Part shown: positions 60,827 to 64,000 of the stretch, one piece after another
Layout of the letters: every line of letters starts with the position of its first letter
Numbering within the stretch: position 1 is the first letter of the stretch
From: VAXT01 sp963794605
Lineage (GTDB): Bacteria; Actinomycetota; Thermoleophilia; Gaiellales; Gaiellaceae
NCBI GenBank assembly: GCA_963794605.1
Contig: CAWCEN010000002.1
Location: 868,001-932,000 of the forward strand
DNA: 64,000 bases
Reading direction: 5' to 3'
Notes under the pieces: generated by a model
Seen by the model: only the letters and a program-made list of their open reading frames with translations
What the model was told of the DNA's origin: nothing
The model's database searches: none
Program-made: the position numbers and the translations under genes

Positions 60827-62350
60827 TCAGGCGACCTCGGCGTCGATGTCGTCGTCGCTGCCGATCTGCTTGTTCCACCACTCGGACTCGCGGCGCTGCA
60901 GCGCGCCCTGAGCCTGTGCGACGTACGTTGCGAGCTGGTCCTCCTTCGCGCCGAGCTTCTCCTCGAGCTCGGCCATTGCCTGCTCGCGCGCCTCGAGCTT
61001 TTCGAGCCGGATCTCGAAGTCGGTCTCGTACCGCGCCTCGCGCTGGTCGAGCACCTCCTCGCGATCGTCGAGCTCCTTGGTTCGCTCGCGAAGGCCCGCC
61101 TCGGTCTCGGCCAGCCGCTTCTCGCGCTTGCCGACACGGGCGATGGCCGTCTGGGAGATCTCGGCCTCTTCCGTGAACGCGGCCTCGCGCTCGTTGAGCT
61201 GCTGCTCGCGGGCCTCGAGCTTCTGCCGCAAGGCCTCCCGGGCTACGAGCTCCTGCTCGCGGGCCTCCAGCTGTTTTCGCAACAGATCCAGCTCGTTGCT
61301 CTGCGTCTTCTCGAGGCTTGCCTCTCGATTGGCGACCTCCGCCTCCTTGGCGACGAGCTCCTGCTCGCGGGCCTCGATCTGGGCGAGGCGCTTGTCGAAC
61401 TCCTCGACCTCGTTGGCCGACGCAGCGAGCTTCTGCTCGAGCTCCGACGTCTCCGCGCGGATCCGATCCTGCCGGTCCTTGACGTCGGCCTCGCGACGCC
61501 TGAGCGCAGCGTCCTCGGCAGCGGTCCTGGCGCTCTCCTTGGCGAGGCGCTGCTCGCCTTCGACGAGCCGCGTCTCGCGGCCGGCGAGATCCTTGTCCCG
61601 CCGTCGCAGTTCGTTGTCGCGCCCCTTCTGGCCACGTTCCCGCGCCGTCAGCTCCTGCTCCGCCTTCGCGAGCTTCGCCTCGCGCGTCGAGATCTCGTGC
61701 CGGGTCCTCGCGAGCTTCTCCTCCCGCGTCGCGAGCTCGGTCGAACGCTGGGCAAGCTCTGAGGAGCTCCTGCCCGCGAGTCGCTCGGCCTCCGTCAGCT
61801 CGGCGTCGCGGGCTTGGAGCTCCTCCTGGAGCTCGGCGGCAGCAGACTGGGCTGCTGCGACCTCTTCCTGGAGCGCTGAGAGCCGCTTGCGCTCGGCGAG
61901 AAGCTCTTGACGCTCCTGCGCGAGGCGCTGCTCACGCTCCCGGATCTGGGACTCCGTGCCCGAGAGTCTCGCGCTGAGCTCGTCGAGCTTCGTCTGCTCG
62001 TGCGCGACCTCGTACTCCTCGCTCAACCTCCGCTCGTACGCCTCCACCTGCTCGGCGAACGCGCCGCGGAGCTGAACCTCGCGCTTCTGAGCAGCCTCGA
62101 GCTGCCCCCGGAGATCCTCGACCTCCGGGTTGACGCCGTTCAGCTCGACCGGGGTCGGCTCCTCGAAGTCGTAGCTCACGAACTCCGGCTCGGGCTCCTG
62201 AGCGGGCTCGGGCGGGGTCTCCTCGGCCGACTCCGGCTGGAGTCGCTTGCGCAGCTGTGCGCGGAGACCGGTTCCGAAGCCGCCTTCGACGGTTTCGGGC
62301 TCGCCCTTCTTCGTGTCGTCTTCGGGGTTGTCGTTTTGACGGAGGGTCAT
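60827..62350 (-). CDS. Long coiled-coil protein next to Tad pilus genes
   Basis: The 507-residue protein has an acidic, Pro-rich N-terminus (about 100 residues), then continuous heptad coiled coil with a recurring 'ARE.EL..RE' theme ('REQELVAREALRQKLEAREQ', 'KREKRLAETEAGLRERTKEL') up to 'QRRESEWWNKQIGSDDDIDA'. It has no signal or membrane helix, so it is cytoplasmic. It resembles the cytoskeletal-type coiled-coil proteins (FilP/Scy-like) of actinobacteria only in composition. It lies 32 bases behind tadC in the same direction, suggesting a link to the pilus machine or its localisation. Confidence 0.7.
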   Translation of the reverse strand: MTLRQNDNPEDDTKKGEPETVEGGFGTGLRAQLRKRLQPESAEETPPEPAQEPEPEFVSYDFEEPTPVELNGVNPEVEDLRGQLEAAQKREVQLRGAFAEQVEAYERRLSEEYEVAHEQTKLDELSARLSGTESQIREREQRLAQERQELLAERKRLSALQEEVAAAQSAAAELQEELQARDAELTEAERLAGRSSSELAQRSTELATREEKLARTRHEISTREAKLAKAEQELTARERGQKGRDNELRRRDKDLAGRETRLVEGEQRLAKESARTAAEDAALRRREADVKDRQDRIRAETSELEQKLAASANEVEEFDKRLAQIEAREQELVAKEAEVANREASLEKTQSNELDLLRKQLEAREQELVAREALRQKLEAREQQLNEREAAFTEEAEISQTAIARVGKREKRLAETEAGLRERTKELDDREEVLDQREARYETDFEIRLEKLEAREQAMAELEEKLGAKEDQLATYVAQAQGALQRRESEWWNKQIGSDDDIDAEVA

Positions 62351-62361
62351 TCGAGGTTTGC

Positions 62362-62399
62362 TCCTAGCCGAGGATCTTCTTCCTAGCCGAAGATCTTCT
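62362..62399 (-). repeat. 19-bp tandem duplication at the tadC stop codon
   Basis: TCCTAGCCGAGGATCTTCT (62362-62380) is followed directly by the same 19 bases with one change (62381-62399). The copy overlapping the tadC end includes its stop codon; the other supplies TAGGAG upstream of the coiled-coil gene. Confidence 0.8.
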
Positions 62400-63291
62400 G
62401 GACGTTGAGGATGGCCGGCCCGAGGATGACGAGGAACATCGCCGGGAAGATGAAGAGCACTGTCGGGAACAGCATCTTGATCGGCGCCTTCATAGCCCGC
62501 TCCTCGGCGGCCGCCTGCCTGCGCAGACGGGCGTCGGCAGCCTGGACGCGGAGGATCCGGCCCAGGGTCGTACCGAGCTGGTCGGCCTGGATGATCGCGC
62601 GCGTGAACGCCGAGAGCTCCGGTGCGTCGACGCGGTCGGACATGCGCTTGAGCGCTTCCGAACGGCTCTCGCCGATCCGCATCTCGGACAGCGTGAGCCC
62701 GAACTCGTCGGCCAGCGGGCCGTCCATGTGCTCGTTCAGCTTGGCCAGCGCGGCGTCGAAGCCGAGACCGGCTTCCACGCTGACGGCAAGCAGGTCGAGC
62801 GCGTCAGGTAGATCGGCACGCACCTTCTCCTTGCGGCTGCGGGCCTTGAGCGTCAGCGCGTAGTCCGGTCCGAGAAAGCCCAGCGCGCCGGCCATCAAAG
62901 CTCCCAGGACGATGCCGGTGAGCCCGCGGCTCGCCCCGAGCATCGAGCCGACGAAGACGCCGATCAGCGCGAGCAGCGCCTTCAGCGCGAGGTAGCCGGT
63001 GGGCGAGATCTTGTAGCCGACGCCGGCAGCCATCAGCCGGCGGCCCACGGAGTCCTTGCTCGACCGCGGGTTGAGCTTGAGCGCCCACCTGGAGAGGACT
63101 TCGCTGAGAGGAGCCACGACACGCTCGCGAAGGCCCTCGTTCGGCGTGCCGGACGGTAGCTCCATCTTGCCGTAGGTCGCGGCACGACGTACGGACACGT
63201 ACCGCTGGCGTGCCGGAGCAGTCACGATCTCGCCGAGGAGGAACGCCGCACCGGCGAGGCAGAAGACAGCGAGGACGAGTAGAAGAGTCAT
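62383..63291 (-). CDS. tadC: Tad pilus inner-membrane protein TadC
   Basis: The 302-residue protein belongs to the type II secretion F domain family. An N-terminal membrane helix comes first. A cytoplasmic region with 'LPDALDLLAVSVEAGLGFDA' and 'LTLSEMRIGESRSEALKRMS' follows, and then 'FTRAIIQADQLGTTLGRIL' and the C-terminal helices ('MLFPTVLFIFPAMFLVILGP'). Together with TadB it forms the platform for Flp pilus assembly in the inner membrane. ATG 63291, seven bases after the tadB stop. Confidence 0.9.
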   Translation of the reverse strand: MTLLLVLAVFCLAGAAFLLGEIVTAPARQRYVSVRRAATYGKMELPSGTPNEGLRERVVAPLSEVLSRWALKLNPRSSKDSVGRRLMAAGVGYKISPTGYLALKALLALIGVFVGSMLGASRGLTGIVLGALMAGALGFLGPDYALTLKARSRKEKVRADLPDALDLLAVSVEAGLGFDAALAKLNEHMDGPLADEFGLTLSEMRIGESRSEALKRMSDRVDAPELSAFTRAIIQADQLGTTLGRILRVQAADARLRRQAAAEERAMKAPIKMLFPTVLFIFPAMFLVILGPAILNVQKIFG

Positions 63292-63298
63292 ATGGTCG

Positions 63299-64000
63299 TT
63301 ACCCCTTGAACGAGACGATTTTCTTGAGGCACAGGGAGCCGAAAGCCATCATCCCGAGGCCGATGTAGATGAGCATGTGCCCGGTCTGCGAGTGGTAGAG
63401 CGGGTCCATGTAGGTCGGGTTGATGATGGTGATCGCGATCGCGATGAAGAACGGAAGCGCGACGAGCGTGTAGGCGCCCGCGCGTCCCATTGCCGTGAGG
63501 CCCTTCACCTTGCGAATGAACTGCTGCCGCTGGCGGACCGTGTCGGCCACCATGTCGACGAGCCCGGCGAGGCTGCCGCCGACCTGCTGTTGGATCTTGA
63601 CGGCCGTGATCACGAAGTCGAAGTTCTTCGAGCCGAGCCGCTCGGACATGTCCCAGAGAGCCGTTTCCAGCGGCTTCCCGAGGCGTGCCTCGGTGAGAAC
63701 CCGGTGGAACTCCTTGCTCGCGGGCGGGTTGCCCTCGTCGACGATCGTCTGCAGGCCGGCCTTGAAGCTGTGGCCTGCCTTGAGTGCCGCGGCCAGCGTG
63801 ATCAGGACGTCCGGCAGTTGGTTCTCGAAGGCGCTCAGCCGCCGGTTCGCCTTGAACCAGACGAACCCGACCGGCGCCACGGCGCCGGCGCCGAACGCGG
63901 CGAGCGTGATCAGCATCGACGGCGTCAGCATCGTGGCCAGGAGGCCGCCGACCAGTGCGAGCCCGCACATGACGTAGAAGATCTCGACCGTGCGCACGGG
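63299..64000 (-). CDS. tadB: Tad pilus inner-membrane protein TadB (5' end outside window)
   Basis: About 233 codons of a type II secretion F domain protein: two membrane helices at the start of the visible part ('LALVGGLLATMLTPSMLITL'), then 'FENQLPDVLITLAAALKAGH', 'VLTEARLGKPLETALWDMSE' and 'DFVITAVKIQQQVGGSLAGL'. The visible GTG three bases from the edge is probably not the true start, since TadB proteins usually carry about 70-100 further N-terminal residues. It is followed by tadC. Confidence 0.85.
   Translation of the reverse strand, partial: PVRTVEIFYVMCGLALVGGLLATMLTPSMLITLAAFGAGAVAPVGFVWFKANRRLSAFENQLPDVLITLAAALKAGHSFKAGLQTIVDEGNPPASKEFHRVLTEARLGKPLETALWDMSERLGSKNFDFVITAVKIQQQVGGSLAGLVDMVADTVRQRQQFIRKVKGLTAMGRAGAYTLVALPFFIAIAITIINPTYMDPLYHSQTGHMLIYIGLGMMAFGSLCLKKIVSFKG

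Overview
The window is a high-GC chromosome segment that looks like a soil or freshwater actinobacterium of the Thermoleophilia (Gaiellales/Solirubrobacterales type). This placement is an inference. It rests on the GC content, frequent GTG starts, an F420-type luciferase-like oxidoreductase, large LuxR (LAL) and cyclase/NB-ARC regulators, Tad pilus genes, many secreted beta-propellers and the absence of phage structural genes. No rRNA is present. One tRNA gene (Thr, anticodon CGT) is visible.

Layout. 1-950: the 3' end of a peptide-type ABC substrate-binding protein. 0.97-6.7 kb: envelope glycan genes (O-antigen-ligase-like protein, large membrane protein, LytR_C protein, NAD-dependent epimerase). 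6.7-8.35 kb: tmk-holB, followed by a REP-like inverted pair. 8.5-9.4 kb: a lipoprotein hydrolase and a 22-codon membrane peptide. 9.4-19.5 kb: a reductive pyrimidine (or hydantoin) catabolism cluster with class III aminotransferase, malonate-semialdehyde dehydrogenase (frameshifted), dihydropyrimidinase, carbamoyl-amino-acid amidohydrolase, a cyclase/NB-ARC/TPR regulator and an F420-type oxidoreductase. 19.7-26.2 kb: a small secreted protein, a DUF4242 protein and two giant LuxR regulators. 26.4-31.7 kb: an accessory stretch with a frameshifted hydrolase, secreted proteins, an 18-residue tandem-repeat membrane protein and a collapsed integrative element. That element is bounded by a duplicated 3' end of the tRNA-Thr gene and carries a broken integrase. 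32.3-35.7 kb: two ferritin-like proteins, an L,D-transpeptidase and a coiled-coil protein, all overlapping. 36.5-44.9 kb: a LacI-controlled oligosaccharide uptake and hydrolysis operon (SBP, two permeases, two ATPases, GH1 glucosidase) followed by a TIGR03118 propeller and a second LacI regulator. 47.3-52.1 kb: a second TIGR03118 propeller, an M1-like peptidase, a CbxX-type AAA ATPase and a lactonase-like propeller. 52.3-56.5 kb: a divergent metal locus (ZIP, multicopper oxidase / DtxR-like regulator, Nramp) around a small palindrome. 56.5-59.8 kb: two further secreted propellers, one with PASTA and one with BNR repeats. 59.9-64 kb: MarR, a small hypothetical, a second REP-like pair, a long coiled-coil protein and tadC/tadB of a Tad pilus.

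The most notable signals are the tRNA-Thr-bounded integrase remnant, the repeat membrane protein, and the co-location of an F420-type oxidoreductase with pyrimidine catabolism genes that lack the usual first enzyme. Other signals of note are the operator and promoter structure of the glucoside operon and the metal locus. Five apparent reading-frame breaks all need removal of exactly one base, most of them at short homopolymers. They look more like assembly or sequencing insertions than biology.
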